IMG/VR virus record: IMGVR_UViG_3300025274_000060
Span: 1 to 25,937 of that record
DNA from: a virus
Reading direction: 5' to 3' (one strand)
Length of the DNA: 25,937 bases
Shown: in pieces, positions 1 through 7,988 of the stretch
Numbering within the stretch: the first letter of the stretch is position 1
Layout of the letters: each line of letters begins with the position of its first letter
Notes under the pieces: generated by a model
The model's input: only the letters and a program-made list of their open reading frames with translations
The model's database searches: none
Told to the model about the DNA's origin: nothing
Made by a program: the position numbers and the translations under genes

Positions 1-1
1 T

Positions 2-223
2 AAAAAACCAATATGTACTGTTGTATTTAGGCATGATACTCCATCAGAAGAAGATATTCAAGCTGATGAATGCTATGTTGATGATTATTATGCTAATTTT
101 AAATGGGGTTCTATGAAATTACCAAAACTTCAATGGCATAGACTATTGGATCAACAAATAAAGTTGTTAGATTTTATAGAACGTGTAGAGAATTTTTGGA
201 AATCTAAAGGTTGCATTTTATAA
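2..223 (+). CDS. hypothetical protein, 5' end outside window
   Basis: The frame is open from the left edge to the TAA at 221-223, giving the last 73 residues of a protein whose start lies outside the window. The visible part has a central acidic, tyrosine-rich stretch and a C-terminal amphipathic helix rich in Q, K, L and E. No family is recognised. It is followed 15 bp later by a small membrane-protein gene with its own AAGGAG site. The frame is real in length and direction, but function is unknown. Confidence 0.6.
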   Translation, partial: KKPICTVVFRHDTPSEEDIQADECYVDDYYANFKWGSMKLPKLQWHRLLDQQIKLLDFIERVENFWKSKGCIL

Positions 224-238
224 ACAAGGAGATCAGAT

Positions 239-394
239 ATGAAACACTATTTTAATTCACTTTTCAATGAAAATCTAACATTTGTATTAGGTTGGGAAGC
301 TTTTGTATTATTTATGCTGTTGATGTTCATCTCAATCATCATCAGATTAAATAGAATCGAAAAGAAGCTGGAGGCAAAAAATGATAATACTTGA
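239..394 (+). CDS. small single-pass membrane protein (51 aa)
   Basis: ATG at 239 follows a strong AAGGAG site at about 227-232. The 51-residue product has a polar N-terminus of about 15 residues, one hydrophobic segment at about 17-38 (LGWEAFVLFMLLMFISII) and a short basic-acidic tail (RIEKKLEAK), as expected of a single-pass inner-membrane protein. Its 3' end overlaps the next small membrane gene by 14 bp. The role is unknown. Small membrane proteins here could act in host takeover, exclusion or lysis, but nothing in the sequence decides this. Confidence 0.6.
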   Translation: MKHYFNSLFNENLTFVLGWEAFVLFMLLMFISIIIRLNRIEKKLEAKNDNT

Positions 395-512
395 AATAAC
401 TGAATGGATTGTAGAAGCGTTTATGCTGGGATGGTTTATGTTGGGTGCTTCCATCTTTGTATTCTTTTTGACATTAGCATTCTTTGCTATTAAGGATCAT
501 AAGAACAAATGA
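381..512 (+). CDS. small membrane protein (43 aa)
   Basis: ATG at 381 is preceded by a GGAGG-like site (ctggagg at 368-374). The product is 43 residues and almost entirely one long hydrophobic segment, residues 9-37 (motifs WIVEAFMLGWFML and FVFFLTLAFFAI), ending in KDHKNK, so the C-terminus is probably cytoplasmic. The start lies inside the preceding membrane gene and the stop overlaps the next start by 4 bp (ATGA), so the three genes are probably translated together. Function is unknown. Confidence 0.6.
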   Translation: MIILEITEWIVEAFMLGWFMLGASIFVFFLTLAFFAIKDHKNK

Positions 513-730
513 AGATTCCATTCATAACTAAAATAAAAGAACTGAAAAATAAAGTTGGTGAACAGAATATTGCGATATCAGAAGCGGAAGGTGAAATAAT
601 ATTCTTAAAAGAAGAAACAAACAAAATGCGGATACAAATCGCCATGACTGAAAGGATACTGAAAGAAGGTGAATCAGGTAAAATCGCAAAACATCGAATG
701 ATCGAAACAATCTATAACATATTACGATGA
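509..730 (+). CDS. small coiled-coil protein
   Basis: The 73-residue product is highly charged. Residues 7-55 show the heptad-like spacing of a coiled coil (hydrophobic I/L/M at regular steps among E and K). No signal peptide or membrane segment is visible. The ATG overlaps the stop of the preceding membrane gene (ATGA), so translation is likely coupled. It may partner one of the small membrane proteins just upstream, but this is a guess from position. No family is recognised. Confidence 0.6.
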   Translation: MKIPFITKIKELKNKVGEQNIAISEAEGEIIFLKEETNKMRIQIAMTERILKEGESGKIAKHRMIETIYNILR

Positions 731-739
731 ACACATACT

Positions 740-1060
740 ATGGAAATACCAGACAATAACGGCTATGAATTTGAAGAAGCGGCAGATTTAGCCAAGAAAG
801 CAGTAAACAGATTAAATGTAACAAAAATAGCAGTAGAATATCTATTTGCCAGGGATGATTTTGATAGGGATGAAATGAGATATTGTAAAACGATTGAACA
901 AAAATGGCAGAATTTCACAACCGAACAGAAACAAATATTATTTTTTCATATTGTACAGGGATATTCATTCACAACTATAGGAAAATTAAACGGTTACACG
1001 CAACAAAACGCATCCAAAATCTTCCATAAAGCCTGTGAAATCATCCAAAATAACGTATAA
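740..1060 (+). CDS. helix-turn-helix protein, sigma region 4-like
   Basis: The product is 106 residues. The C-terminal half (about 58-104) reads as a sigma-70 region 4-like helix-turn-helix: FTTEQKQILFFHIVQGYSF, then TTIGKLNGYTQQNASKIF, then a final helix. The pattern of a hydrophobic first helix, 'QGYS', a turn at 'LNG' and a recognition helix 'TQQNASKIF' is typical of DNA-binding proteins that regulate phage late genes or act as small terminase subunits. It sits directly upstream of a 160-bp non-coding gap and the terminase genes, so late-gene control or recognition of packaging DNA are both possible. The sequence does not separate the two. Confidence 0.6.
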   Translation: MEIPDNNGYEFEEAADLAKKAVNRLNVTKIAVEYLFARDDFDRDEMRYCKTIEQKWQNFTTEQKQILFFHIVQGYSFTTIGKLNGYTQQNASKIFHKACEIIQNNV

Positions 1061-1222
1061 TTAGGTTGTGATTGCCCCTATATAAGTAGAGGGGTGATCC
1101 GTTCCCCTACTCGCCAATGAATAATCGTATGGTGGGCGAAAGACAGGAATGACGGGTATGGTTCTCGAGAGCCTATTAAAAATCTTATGGATAAAATAAA
1201 CAAATCTATTGTGCTTTAGTCG
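1061..1222 (+). other. structured non-coding gap before the terminase genes
   Basis: No convincing gene lies here. The segment holds several inverted repeats. CCCCT at 1075-1079 can pair with AGGGG at 1090-1094, and AGGGG can alternatively pair with CCCCT at 1104-1108, so two hairpins are mutually exclusive. TCGCC at 1111-1115 pairs with GGCGA at 1135-1139. GGTTC/GAGCC at 1160-1173 forms a TCGA-capped hairpin. Position just upstream of the terminase pair suits a cos/pac packaging site. A structured mRNA leader is the alternative. Confidence 0.45.
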
Positions 1223-1546
1223 ATGAGTAAAACGACGGAAAATCGACGGGCTAATGGGCAATTTGCCAAAGGTAATTCTGCTGGTGTGCAATTCAAGCCT
1301 GGAAACAACGCTAATCCTAATGGAAGGCGAGGTGCATTGGCTGATATAATCAATAAAGTATTTGAAGAAGAAGATGTTGATGGCAAGACAAACAAAGAAC
1401 GGATGATACGCAAAGTATATAGCCTGGCGATGAACGGAAGCCTCGGTGCTGTATCATATCTATCTGATAGATCAGAAGGTAAGGCTAAAGAATTCAAAGA
1501 AGTAATCAACAAGACTGAACCAATCAAGATCATGAGTTTTGACTAA
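1223..1546 (+). CDS. DUF5681-like protein, candidate small terminase subunit
   Basis: The 107-residue product begins with a basic Gly/Asn-rich N-terminus containing NGQFAKGNSAG and QFKPGNNANPNGRRG, which matches the 'F+KGQSGNPKGRP' signature of DUF5681, a domain often encoded next to phage large terminases. The rest (about 40-95) is helical and charged. It overlaps the large-terminase start by 8 bp, so the two should be co-translated. A small terminase that recognises packaging DNA would be expected exactly here. The assignment rests on the N-terminal motif and position, since no separate DNA-binding domain is obvious. Confidence 0.6.
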   Translation: MSKTTENRRANGQFAKGNSAGVQFKPGNNANPNGRRGALADIINKVFEEEDVDGKTNKERMIRKVYSLAMNGSLGAVSYLSDRSEGKAKEFKEVINKTEPIKIMSFD

Positions 1547-2747
1547 TAATTGGAAAGCCAACGACTTACGCAAGAGTATCATTCTCGATCCACATCGATT
1601 CAAAGTGGTGGTAGCTGGAAGAAGATGGGGAAAATCTTATCTCAGCCTGATGTGGCTATTAACAAAAGAAATACAACCTGGGGAACGTAGATGGATAGTA
1701 GGGCCAACTTACAGGCAACTGAAAACAACGACATGGCCGATACTAAGATCGTTGATGCGACAATACGAGGGTGCTGTGATTAACGAAACAGAACTATCTA
1801 TCAAGTTACCGAATGATTCCGAGATTGCTCTTAAAGGTTCTGAACAAGAGAATAACTTGAGAGGAAGCGGAATTGATATGGTTTGCATGGAAGAATTTGC
1901 CTACATCAAACCTCATGTCTATGAAGAAATTATATATCCGATGCTGACAACAACACAAGGTGAAGCATTATTCATTGGTACACCTAATTCATTTGATCAT
2001 CTATATGATTATTACTTACGGGGCCAGAGTGATCCTGATTGGAAGTCGTGGCAGTTCACTACAGAAGAAGGTGGCTTTGTACCAAAGGAAGAGATCGAAA
2101 GAGCAAAGGCAACAATGGATGAACATACCTACAAGACTGAATTCCTTGCTGATTTCGTGAGTTCAGGAAGCCGTGCCGCATACAACTTTGATCGTAAGAT
2201 TCATGTGAAACAGGCTGAAGAATTAACTGCCAATCTATTCTGGGGAATGGATTTTAATGTAATGCACATGACTTCTGTGCTTGGGTGTTCATATTCAGAT
2301 GGTTCTATACATTACTTCGATGAGATAAGACAATCCAATTCTAATACTGAACAGTTGGCCATAGCTATGAAGAAGATAGCACCAGGAATAAATGTATATC
2401 CAGATGCAACGGGATCAGCACGATCAACTACTTCAAATAAATCAGATCATCAGATATTGATTGATCATGGTTTTAACGTGATTGCAAAGAAAGTTAATCC
2501 ACCAATCATTGATAGAATCAACGCATTGAATCGGATGCTTGTTGATGCCAATGGTAAGATACGGATGACGGTTGATCCTAAATGTACATACCTGATTAAA
2601 GATTTAGAACAAGTGCAAAGATCAAGGGACGGAAAAATTGAAAAATTAAAAGATATAACTCTCAGCCATGCCTTCGATGCTTGTAGTTATTATATTGTCT
2701 TGAGACATTCTTTGGTTAAGAGATCGGTAACAAGTTCACAATGGTAA
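1539..2747 (+). CDS. terL: terminase large subunit
   Basis: This is the ATP-driven DNA-packaging motor and headful/cos nuclease that docks on the portal. The 402-residue product has a Walker A at residues 27-33 (GRRWGKS), a Walker B at about 112-119 (IDMVCMEE, catalytic E118/E119) and a coupling motif at 147-150 (GTPN). The C-terminal RNase H-like nuclease carries acidic residues in FWGMDFN (about 236), YPDATGS (about 289) and SHAFDACSYY (about 380). Length is near the usual 400-500. The ATG at 1539 overlaps the upstream gene by 8 bp, and the portal gene starts 3 bp after the stop. Confidence 0.95.
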   Translation: MTNNWKANDLRKSIILDPHRFKVVVAGRRWGKSYLSLMWLLTKEIQPGERRWIVGPTYRQLKTTTWPILRSLMRQYEGAVINETELSIKLPNDSEIALKGSEQENNLRGSGIDMVCMEEFAYIKPHVYEEIIYPMLTTTQGEALFIGTPNSFDHLYDYYLRGQSDPDWKSWQFTTEEGGFVPKEEIERAKATMDEHTYKTEFLADFVSSGSRAAYNFDRKIHVKQAEELTANLFWGMDFNVMHMTSVLGCSYSDGSIHYFDEIRQSNSNTEQLAIAMKKIAPGINVYPDATGSARSTTSNKSDHQILIDHGFNVIAKKVNPPIIDRINALNRMLVDANGKIRMTVDPKCTYLIKDLEQVQRSRDGKIEKLKDITLSHAFDACSYYIVLRHSLVKRSVTSSQW

Positions 2748-2750
2748 ATC

Positions 2751-4109
2751 ATGGAATATAATTATCACGATAAAGTGATGCTTCCTTCACTCGGTAGGGA
2801 TGTAGTCATGCAGTCAGTACAACGAGCCGAGAACGATTTAAAAAAGGATGAGATTGCTGAGAAAGATACTGCTCTTGATTTTTATTACAATAAGAAATTA
2901 GATACACATCTGGCTCAATGGTTTCCAGGATCATCATTAGAACAAGTGCCACCATTCGGTATGCGTATTGTACCAAGATTTGCAAAGGCAAGGATGATGT
3001 TATTTAAATCACCACCTGAGAGATTTATCAATGGTGAACCAGCAGATGAATACAATGATATTGCTTACCATCTCGATAGTAAATCAAGAGAGTTCGCAGA
3101 GATAGCATGGCTCATAGGTAAGTGCCACTTCCGTAGTAAGTATTCGGATCGGCATGAACGGATTGAATACGATATAGTAACCAATGCTAAAGAATATTAT
3201 CTGTATGGTGAATCAACACCGTATGGTATAAGCTATGAGGTAGGTAAGGATTTAAAAGGTGATCGGAAGTTTGTATTCTGGAGTGAGTCAAGAAATGGTG
3301 AACCTGGATTGCATTTCGCCTTTGATACTGTTGGTCGTGTTAATCCGATAGGCGACAATACAGACCTAATTAATCCTTATTCGATCATACCTTTGAGCAA
3401 GGTTGAATTCTCATCGGATAGTATGGATGTTGCAAGGGCTGGATTACAAGTGAGTATAGCCATGACTGAAATCGCATTAGCTACAAGGTTCGCATTAGGT
3501 CAGCCAGTTATCACAGGGATAGATACTGAGATTCCTAATCTGAAGGCTGGAATTGAGCGACTGATTTCTCTTCCAGAAGGGGCCGCACTTCAATATGTAT
3601 CGCCAACGGGTTCTATTCGTGACATGATCGAAAGCGTAAAGATGATGATCAATCAGGTGGGCCAGAATCATTCACTTGCTATCAGATGGGGTGAAGGCGG
3701 AACGCCACCGAGCGGTGAAGCGTTGAAAATTCTCAGCATGGAAAATTTGGAGTCAAGAGAATCAGACATACCGCTATTCAAGGAATGGGAACATTCAAGA
3801 TATGAAATAGATCGCACCATATTACAAGTACATCAGAATAAAACATTATCCGAATCTTATTCAGTTGATTTCGCAGAAGCTGGATTTCCTACTACCTGGG
3901 CTGAAGAAAAGGATAGATTGCAATTCCAATTAGATAACAACCTAATGAGTAAAAAAGAATTAATCAGGTACTTCAATCGAGATATTCCTGATGAACAATT
4001 AGATGAAATGCTCGGTGAATTAAAAGAAGAACAAGAAGCAGAAGCACCAGTAGTACCAGAACAACCAATATTTGAAGGATTGAAACGTCTTGGCTCAATT
4101 AGTTCTTAA
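2751..4109 (+). CDS. portal protein
   Basis: The 452-residue product follows the large terminase immediately and resembles SPP1 gp6-type portals. It has an N-terminal helical region, a middle wing domain (about 60-220), and a stem/crown region with the conserved 'GTPPSGEALKILSMENLESRES' type segment at about 323-345, followed by helices ending in an acidic Glu-rich tail (KEEQEAEAPVVPEQP). Twelve copies would form the head vertex channel for DNA entry and the tail attachment point. The next gene starts inside its last 20 bp, so the head-completion genes are read as one unit. Confidence 0.88.
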   Translation: MEYNYHDKVMLPSLGRDVVMQSVQRAENDLKKDEIAEKDTALDFYYNKKLDTHLAQWFPGSSLEQVPPFGMRIVPRFAKARMMLFKSPPERFINGEPADEYNDIAYHLDSKSREFAEIAWLIGKCHFRSKYSDRHERIEYDIVTNAKEYYLYGESTPYGISYEVGKDLKGDRKFVFWSESRNGEPGLHFAFDTVGRVNPIGDNTDLINPYSIIPLSKVEFSSDSMDVARAGLQVSIAMTEIALATRFALGQPVITGIDTEIPNLKAGIERLISLPEGAALQYVSPTGSIRDMIESVKMMINQVGQNHSLAIRWGEGGTPPSGEALKILSMENLESRESDIPLFKEWEHSRYEIDRTILQVHQNKTLSESYSVDFAEAGFPTTWAEEKDRLQFQLDNNLMSKKELIRYFNRDIPDEQLDEMLGELKEEQEAEAPVVPEQPIFEGLKRLGSISS

Positions 4110-4323
4110 TCACATCTCTAAGATAGATGAATTGCAAGATGAAGTAATACAAAATGCAGAGAGTATATTGCCATCAATCAAAATAAATGAATTAATGAAA
4201 GACCCAGAATCATATCTGTTAAGTCTTGGATTATCATTCTTGAATGAACATATGGATGAGATAGAGATGGGTGCTAAACAGGGCGAGAAATTCGCTGAAA
4301 AGATATTAGAAAAAAGTGGCTAA
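4090..4323 (+). CDS. small head-module protein (77 aa), TTG start
   Basis: The 77-residue, mostly helical acidic product has no recognised family. The frame opens with TTG at 4090 inside the end of the portal gene. A GAAGGA site at 4074-4079 is spaced 10 bp from that TTG, which favours it over later starts, and the first ATG is not reached until residue 36. The 3' end overlaps the next gene. A head-completion or portal-associated helper is plausible from position alone. Confidence 0.55.
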   Translation: MAQLVLNHISKIDELQDEVIQNAESILPSIKINELMKDPESYLLSLGLSFLNEHMDEIEMGAKQGEKFAEKILEKSG

Positions 4324-4750
4324 ACAAGCAATCACAATGACCAAGAATTTCGATCTAAAGAAGATCAATCTTGATTTAACGAAAGAATTAAATCTTGCTG
4401 GTCAAATAATCAAGGAAGATCATTTCAAAAGATTAGATAGAGGTCAAGGTGTAAGTGGCCCAATGATACCATCACAGAAAACAAGCGGTAAAACATTAGT
4501 TAATACAGGAAAGATGAGAAAGCTCGTAATTGACAAAGCAACCAAGATGAATCAGGAAGTTGTAGTACATCCTGGAGAAAAGCAGACATACAAAGGTAAA
4601 GATGTTACCATGTCTGATGTTGGTGGATTTCATCAATTTGGTGCTGGGAATCTTCCTGTTCGTGAATGGTTTGGAATTACAAAGAAAGCAGAAAAAAGAA
4701 TTGTGAAGATGATGGAACTCGAAATAGAGAGAGAGATTAAACGTGCCTGA
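4316..4750 (+). CDS. phage virion morphogenesis protein, Mu gpG-like
   Basis: The 144-residue product matches the virion morphogenesis/tail completion family typified by Mu gpG. It has a helical N-terminus, then the core SGKTLVNTGKMRKLV, and the signature GGFHQFGAGNLPVREWFGIT at about 102-121, followed by a C-terminal helix of alternating I/M/E/R. In this family the protein helps join head and tail. The frame opens with GTG at 4316, overlapping the previous stop. An ATG at 4337 is an equally plausible start. It overlaps the minor head gene by 8 bp, the same G-near-F neighbourhood seen in Mu-like phages. Confidence 0.75.
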   Translation: MAKQAITMTKNFDLKKINLDLTKELNLAGQIIKEDHFKRLDRGQGVSGPMIPSQKTSGKTLVNTGKMRKLVIDKATKMNQEVVVHPGEKQTYKGKDVTMSDVGGFHQFGAGNLPVREWFGITKKAEKRIVKMMELEIEREIKRA

Positions 4751-5996
4751 TCTACAGATCACAATGGCTAATCATATATCCGCATCAGCGGCACAATCTG
4801 CTTTGTCTATTCAGGAATTAGTGACAACAATGAAAACCGCTGGTATGGCTGACACGGCAATACGTCAAACCTTATTGAATGACTTGAATACTGGTGGCCC
4901 TTTATTCGGATCATTCAGGAATAAGCTCAAGAATACTGTGAAGAATGGTGTGGAAGCATCTTCAAATGGAAGTGCAAATGGGAAGTTCACTAAGGCTGGG
5001 GTGAGTCAGTTTCAATGGGTATCGGTTGGTGATGGTAAGGTTTGCCCTGATTGTGAAGAAAGACATGGCGAAACAGGAACAATGGAATACTTTGAAACTA
5101 TTGGACTACCAGCATCTGGCTTTAGTGTATGCACAACAAATTGCAGATGTCAATTACTACCCGAGAATTATAAGGGTGAGAATCTTGATAAGCCTTTGGT
5201 GAAGGAAAAGAAAATAATCGATGTTACAAGCCCGTCATTGGTTGGAACACATAAAAAAATATCCGATTCCGAAAAGTGGGTTGAGGCCAATATGGTAAGG
5301 GCAAAAGACCCTGGCGTGAGAACCAAGACTGATTTGTCAAAATTTAGGAATAAGAATAATACAGAATCTCTTAATGAATATTTATTGTCGTGGAATAAGG
5401 CTCGTTTGGGCGTTAAAATGGATGAGGTTGTTGCAGAAATAGGGGACTTTGGTGACAGTGCTGGGGTAACTAACCTAACAAAAGAAATGGGTATCCCAAA
5501 CAGGATGCAGAACCAAAGACTGTCTTTATTTGGCCCAATATGGGATTTAAAACCAGAAGAGTTTATAAAGTTTAAAGATAAGTTTACTAAGCCTGGATTT
5601 AATTTAGCAAGGAATATTGGCGATGTTGCAACCCATGAAGCTGGACACGCAAAGCTAAATAATTTTCTATGGCTCACGAGACAAAAAGAACCATCATTTA
5701 CAAAGTTCAAAAAAACAGATGCGTTAAAAGTGAGTCCCTATGCAAGAACAAATTATCAGGAATACTTTTCTGAAGCTAATCTGGCGAGAGATAGAAATTT
5801 ACCAATACCGAGTGGCATCAAAAAAGACTTGGAGACGGTTGATTCATTTTTAAAAAGTAAAGATAAGGAATTATTAGAATCCGCTTACGAAAAATATCGA
5901 GACTCATTGAAGTTGAAAAATTGGGAAAATAGTGCAGAAATAGCAAAAGAATGGGATTTATTAGCAAGTGAAGTATCAAAAAAATACTCCCTTTGA
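4743..5996 (+). CDS. minor head protein (Mu F/SPP1 gp7-like) fused to a zinc metallopeptidase-like domain
   Basis: The first ~140 residues are the Mu F/SPP1 gp7 minor head module: VSVGDGKVCPDCEERHG at about 94-110 and a closing SVCTTNCRCQLLP near 128-138, the cysteine pattern of this family. The rest (about 170-417) is not part of the family core. It carries HEAGH at 298-302, an HExxH zinc-peptidase motif, followed 38 residues later by YQEYFSEANLA, a good candidate for the third, glutamate zinc ligand (E340 or E344). The minor head part sits at the portal. The extension could process head proteins or be injected with the DNA. GTG start at 4743, with ATG at 4764 as alternative. Confidence 0.82.
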   Translation: MPDLQITMANHISASAAQSALSIQELVTTMKTAGMADTAIRQTLLNDLNTGGPLFGSFRNKLKNTVKNGVEASSNGSANGKFTKAGVSQFQWVSVGDGKVCPDCEERHGETGTMEYFETIGLPASGFSVCTTNCRCQLLPENYKGENLDKPLVKEKKIIDVTSPSLVGTHKKISDSEKWVEANMVRAKDPGVRTKTDLSKFRNKNNTESLNEYLLSWNKARLGVKMDEVVAEIGDFGDSAGVTNLTKEMGIPNRMQNQRLSLFGPIWDLKPEEFIKFKDKFTKPGFNLARNIGDVATHEAGHAKLNNFLWLTRQKEPSFTKFKKTDALKVSPYARTNYQEYFSEANLARDRNLPIPSGIKKDLETVDSFLKSKDKELLESAYEKYRDSLKLKNWENSAEIAKEWDLLASEVSKKYSL

Positions 5997-6035
5997 ATTA
6001 AATGATTTTCATAATACTCAAAATAAGAGGTAAAA

Positions 6036-6590
6036 ATGAGTGAAGTAAAAGTCGATATTCCAGACGTAAAACAGGAATCCACTACAGTTGCAAGTGAACC
6101 AAAGCAATCCATCGATCAAGTACCTTATGCACGTTTCAAGGAATTAGTCGATGAAAAAAACACCATGAAAGCAGATTATGAATCTTTGAAGAACAAGATC
6201 AAAGGCGAGAGTGAAGCCAGGCAATTAAAAGAGATGGAATCAAAAGGCGAATACGATAAGATAATGGCAGACATGAACGCAAGGTTGGAAACTTCTGAAA
6301 AGAAATCTAAAGCATGGGATGAATATCAGGCAACACGCAGAGATGCGTTACTATCGAAACTGCCTGAAGATGATCGTGCTGTTTATGATGGACTTCCCCT
6401 GGATAAGCTGGAACTTCATGTAGATAAGTTCAATACGAAGCCTTCACCAGCTTCAGTTGATAATTCACAAGCAACCTCTACAGGCGGTTATGCTACGTTT
6501 GAAGAATGGGCGGCTGTTGATCCGAAAGGATACAAGAAAGCCAACGATCCTCAAACAAGTGGTAAGATCAAGATAGCTTATGGCGACTGA
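6036..6590 (+). CDS. capsid scaffolding protein
   Basis: The 184-residue product has a short Pro/Gln/Ser N-terminus, a long charged coiled coil at about 30-105 (RFKELVDEKNTMKADYESLK through SEKKSKAWDEYQ), a small helical segment with LSKLPEDDRAVYDGLPL, and a Gly/Ser-rich C-terminal region. This is the usual architecture of phage scaffolds, and it lies two genes before the major capsid gene. The scaffold would template procapsid assembly and be lost on maturation. AAGAGG at 6026-6031 supports the ATG at 6036. The next small gene overlaps its end by 11 bp. Confidence 0.75.
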   Translation: MSEVKVDIPDVKQESTTVASEPKQSIDQVPYARFKELVDEKNTMKADYESLKNKIKGESEARQLKEMESKGEYDKIMADMNARLETSEKKSKAWDEYQATRRDALLSKLPEDDRAVYDGLPLDKLELHVDKFNTKPSPASVDNSQATSTGGYATFEEWAAVDPKGYKKANDPQTSGKIKIAYGD

Positions 6591-6816
6591 TATTTTCAAA
6601 AAAGCACTTGATCCTGATAACGATCTTAAACATATCACATCGAATGGTGGCGAGAATATTGATTGTACTTATAAGGATAAAAAAATAAGTTATGATGATT
6701 ATCTCGACATCCATGAAGAACGTGGTGAAAGGATTGGGAAGGGAAAGAAGCCTGGAAGTATTGGTGTCTTTAGTGGATTTGGCCCTGGAACGATGAAGAA
6801 ATCGTATGAAAAATAA
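6580..6816 (+). CDS. hypothetical head-module protein (78 aa)
   Basis: The 78-residue charged product has the core CTYKDKKISYDDYLDIHEER and a Gly-rich basic C-terminus (GKGKKPGSIGVFSGFGPGTM). No membrane segment or known motif is seen. It sits between scaffold and major capsid genes and overlaps the scaffold gene by 11 bp, so an assembly-related role is likely but unproven. Confidence 0.6.
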   Translation: MATDIFKKALDPDNDLKHITSNGGENIDCTYKDKKISYDDYLDIHEERGERIGKGKKPGSIGVFSGFGPGTMKKSYEK

Positions 6817-6847
6817 TTAATAAACAAACCATTATAAGGAAAATAAA

Positions 6848-7729
6848 ATGGCTTTAACTAACACATCAACTGCCGCTGGTGGTCTTGGAAAGACAATCGG
6901 TGATGCAGTTATCGCATTCAATCATGTGAATGTGATGTTTCCACTTGTGACTGTAAAACAGGCCGCAAGAGGATCAAACTCGGTTCAGTTCTCGGATTGG
7001 ACAAAACTAACTTCAGGCAACGTAACTGCCGCTACTCAGGCAACCGCTACAACTGCTGTTGCTATCACATCAGCCGCAAGAACTGCAACGATCTCTGAAC
7101 ACGTTATCGAAGCAGATGTATCTGATTTGGTACTCATGGGATCAGGCGATAATGTTGATTCTAATGCTGGCCCAGCACTCGGAAATTCTGTCGCCTCGAA
7201 ACTTGATGATGATCTTGTAGAACTTGGCAAATCATTTTCGCAAACAGAATGTGGTGCTGGTACGAGTCTTGCATTGAGCCATATCTTTGGATCAATTAGA
7301 CAAATGAAAAGTGCTGGAAGTCCCGCTCCATATTCGCTCGTTTTAAGCCCAAAACAAATTTGGGGTTCAAAAGGAATTATCTCTCTGCTTCATGATGATG
7401 CAGTAACGGGTTCCAATGCCAAACCGATGTCACTAATGGGTTCTAAAGGCGAAGAAGCCTTTCAAACTGGTTACGTTGGTTCGATTGCTGGATTCAATAT
7501 CTACTGGTCAGATCAGATTGATGAAAATGTTGGATCAGGTGGTGATGCCGCTGGATTTGCTATGAGCAAAGGTGCATTAGGTCTTGGTGTAGGTGCTGAA
7601 GGTTTATTCCGCATCCGCACAGAACGTAATGAAGCCGCAAGATATACAGCTTATGTTGCTGTTGGATTCTGGGGTGAAGTTGAAATCAAAGATGCTTATG
7701 GTGTCTATATCCTATCGGATGTTTCATAA
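6848..7729 (+). CDS. major capsid protein
   Basis: The 293-residue product follows the scaffold and is closed by a strong terminator, the usual arrangement for the most abundant head protein. It has an Ala/Thr/Ser-rich N-terminal arm, a middle 'EADVSDLVLMGSGDNV' to 'LDDDLVELG' helix resembling the HK97-fold spine helix, and a Gly-rich C-terminal half with GALGLGVGAEGLFRI and AAYVAVGFWGEVEIKDAYGV-like strands (here YTAYVAVGFWGEVEI). The start has TAAGGA at 6834-6839. HK97 fold is inferred from order, size and pattern. No maturation cleavage site is obvious. Confidence 0.85.
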   Translation: MALTNTSTAAGGLGKTIGDAVIAFNHVNVMFPLVTVKQAARGSNSVQFSDWTKLTSGNVTAATQATATTAVAITSAARTATISEHVIEADVSDLVLMGSGDNVDSNAGPALGNSVASKLDDDLVELGKSFSQTECGAGTSLALSHIFGSIRQMKSAGSPAPYSLVLSPKQIWGSKGIISLLHDDAVTGSNAKPMSLMGSKGEEAFQTGYVGSIAGFNIYWSDQIDENVGSGGDAAGFAMSKGALGLGVGAEGLFRIRTERNEAARYTAYVAVGFWGEVEIKDAYGVYILSDVS

Positions 7730-7748
7730 TCACTAACTAAATAAAAAC

Positions 7749-7773
7749 GGGGGGACTCGTTCCCCCCTTTTTT
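7749..7773 (+). terminator. rho-independent terminator after major capsid gene
   Basis: A perfect 7-bp GC-rich stem (GGGGGGA at 7749-7755, TCCCCCC at 7761-7767) with a 5-nt loop (CTCGT) is followed by six T. It lies 20 bp after the major capsid stop and would end most transcripts there, separating capsid from downstream expression. Confidence 0.92.
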
Positions 7774-7783
7774 AAGGATATAT

Positions 7784-7924
7784 ATGAAATACTTTAAAAA
7801 GCCAAACGGATCGGTAATTGAATATGATCCCCAAAATCATGATTTGAAATCTCTGAAAAGCAGATTCGAAGAATGCCAGGAAGATGGATCACCGAAACCG
7901 AAAGCAAAAAAGAAAAAAGATTAA
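7784..7924 (+). CDS. small basic-tailed protein (46 aa)
   Basis: ATG at 7784 has TTAAGGAT at 7772-7779 as ribosome-binding site. The 46-residue product starts MKYFKKPNGSVIEYDPQNHD and ends in a lysine-rich tail (PKPKAKKKKD). Short proteins with an 'MKYF.P.G.V..YD' opening are common beside phage structural genes, but their role is not established. It begins only 11 bp after the terminator, so it would be read from read-through or a local promoter. Confidence 0.65.
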   Translation: MKYFKKPNGSVIEYDPQNHDLKSLKSRFEECQEDGSPKPKAKKKKD

Positions 7925-7988
7925 TTAAATAACCAAGATGCCCATGAGAATAGTCAGGCTCGGTAAGGCATAAGTAAGGAGAAACAAG

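Noticed and set aside
1061-1222. Hammerhead-type ribozyme (a GAAA follows a GGCGA stem at 1135-1142)
   Set aside because: The required CTGATGA core is absent on the 5' side of the stem and no suitable cleavage-site stem follows.
5168-5710. 180-codon open frame on the minus strand
   Set aside because: It lies wholly inside the minor head gene, has no ribosome-binding site and its translation is a low-complexity Ser/Phe/Leu sequence expected from the complement of an AT-rich gene.
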